Assembly (NCBI GenBank): GCA_902772905.1
Contig: CACYCL010000062.1
Location: 1-43,859 of the forward strand
Direction of reading: 5' to 3'
Length of the DNA: 43,859 nt
From: an uncultured bacterium
Lineage (GTDB): Bacteria; Verrucomicrobiota; Kiritimatiellia; RFP12; UBA1067
Part shown: piece after piece, positions 43,677 to 43,859 of the stretch
Layout: every line of letters starts with the position of its first letter
Numbering within the stretch: position 1 is the first letter of the stretch
The notes under the pieces: generated by a model
The model's database searches: none
The model's input: the letters and a program-made list of their open reading frames with translations, nothing else
Told to the model about the DNA's origin: nothing
Program-made: the position numbers and the translations under genes

Positions 43677-43859
43677 TTAGAACCCTGCGACGGCCAGCGC
43701 CTCGCGCAGACCCGCCTGGTCGACCTCGTCAGCCGGCGGAAGCGCCGCCGGATCCCACAGCTGAATGGTGCGAACCGCACCCAGCATAGCGACAGTCGTC
43801 GTCAAGTTCGCAAACTGAAGGAGCTTGTCGCTTATGCGGATACGGCCTTGAACGTCAAG
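43677..43859 (-). CDS. mraZ: MraZ, C-terminal part (gene starts outside window)
   Basis: Sixty codons are visible before a TAA at 43677-43679. They start LDVQGRIRISDKLLQFANL, the second MraZ repeat (consensus LDxQGRI.IP..L..YA.L), and go on to GAVRTIQLWDPA. MraZ is the DNA-binding regulator of the division-cell wall cluster. The first repeat and the start codon lie past the window edge. Confidence 0.92.
   Translation of the reverse strand, partial: LDVQGRIRISDKLLQFANLTTTVAMLGAVRTIQLWDPAALPPADEVDQAGLREALAVAGF

Overview
The window looks like chromosomal DNA of a Gram-negative-type bacterium of the PVC superphylum. My best guess is a gut or rumen Kiritimatiellota lineage, by inference from gene content rather than from any marker RNA. 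It carries an outer-membrane toolkit (kdsA, lptC-lptA-lptB, an Mla-type lipid transport set), a division cluster (mraZ-rsmH-ftsL-ftsI), several secreted carbohydrate-active enzymes and a large surface-glycan region. No rRNA, tRNA or CRISPR array was seen.

Layout. (1) 1-15290, all minus strand. Read in transcription order, kdsA-lptC-lptA-lptB-hpf-hprK-ptsH-ptsI, an auxiliary lipoprotein gene, mlaE-mlaF-mlaD, an SGNH esterase, a HAD phosphatase, a sialate O-acetylesterase, hrpB and a truncated ECF sigma factor gene. Most junctions overlap or are only a few bases long, so this is probably one or a few long operons. The HPr kinase/HPr/Enzyme I set has no PTS permease nearby and is probably regulatory. 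(2) 15385-17952, a kelch propeller fused to a sodium:solute symporter, a likely partner of the sialate esterase in using host or dietary sugar acids. (3) 18116-32029, a surface-polysaccharide region: a flippase, at least six glycosyltransferases (two GT17, one GT15-like, one GT11, one GT2 and others), a pyruvyl transferase with its FrhB-like partner, and debris of AAA-ATPase genes, short repeats and a duplicated small gene. Part of this region is visibly AT-richer, which suggests transfer. (4) 32084-34763, an MFS transporter with an SDR oxidoreductase, then ung. (5) 34801-37861, plus strand, thiS-thiF-thiG-thiH behind a long structured leader that does not match the TPP riboswitch. (6) 37864-43859, minus strand, a TIM-barrel isomerase, a YdcF-like protein, pyrF, an FmdB-like zinc ribbon, then ftsI-ftsL-rsmH and the end of mraZ.

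Most promoters that can be recognised share an extended -10 box of the form TGnTATAAT. In several cases the box lies only 6-13 bases before the start codon with no Shine-Dalgarno sequence. This suggests that leaderless mRNAs coexist with normal leadered ones. The most interesting unexplained items are the eukaryote-like glycosyltransferase set, the thiS leader, a three-copy 15-bp palindrome array with an exact 22-bp period at 27739-27797, and a small duplicated gene unit at 30508-31106.
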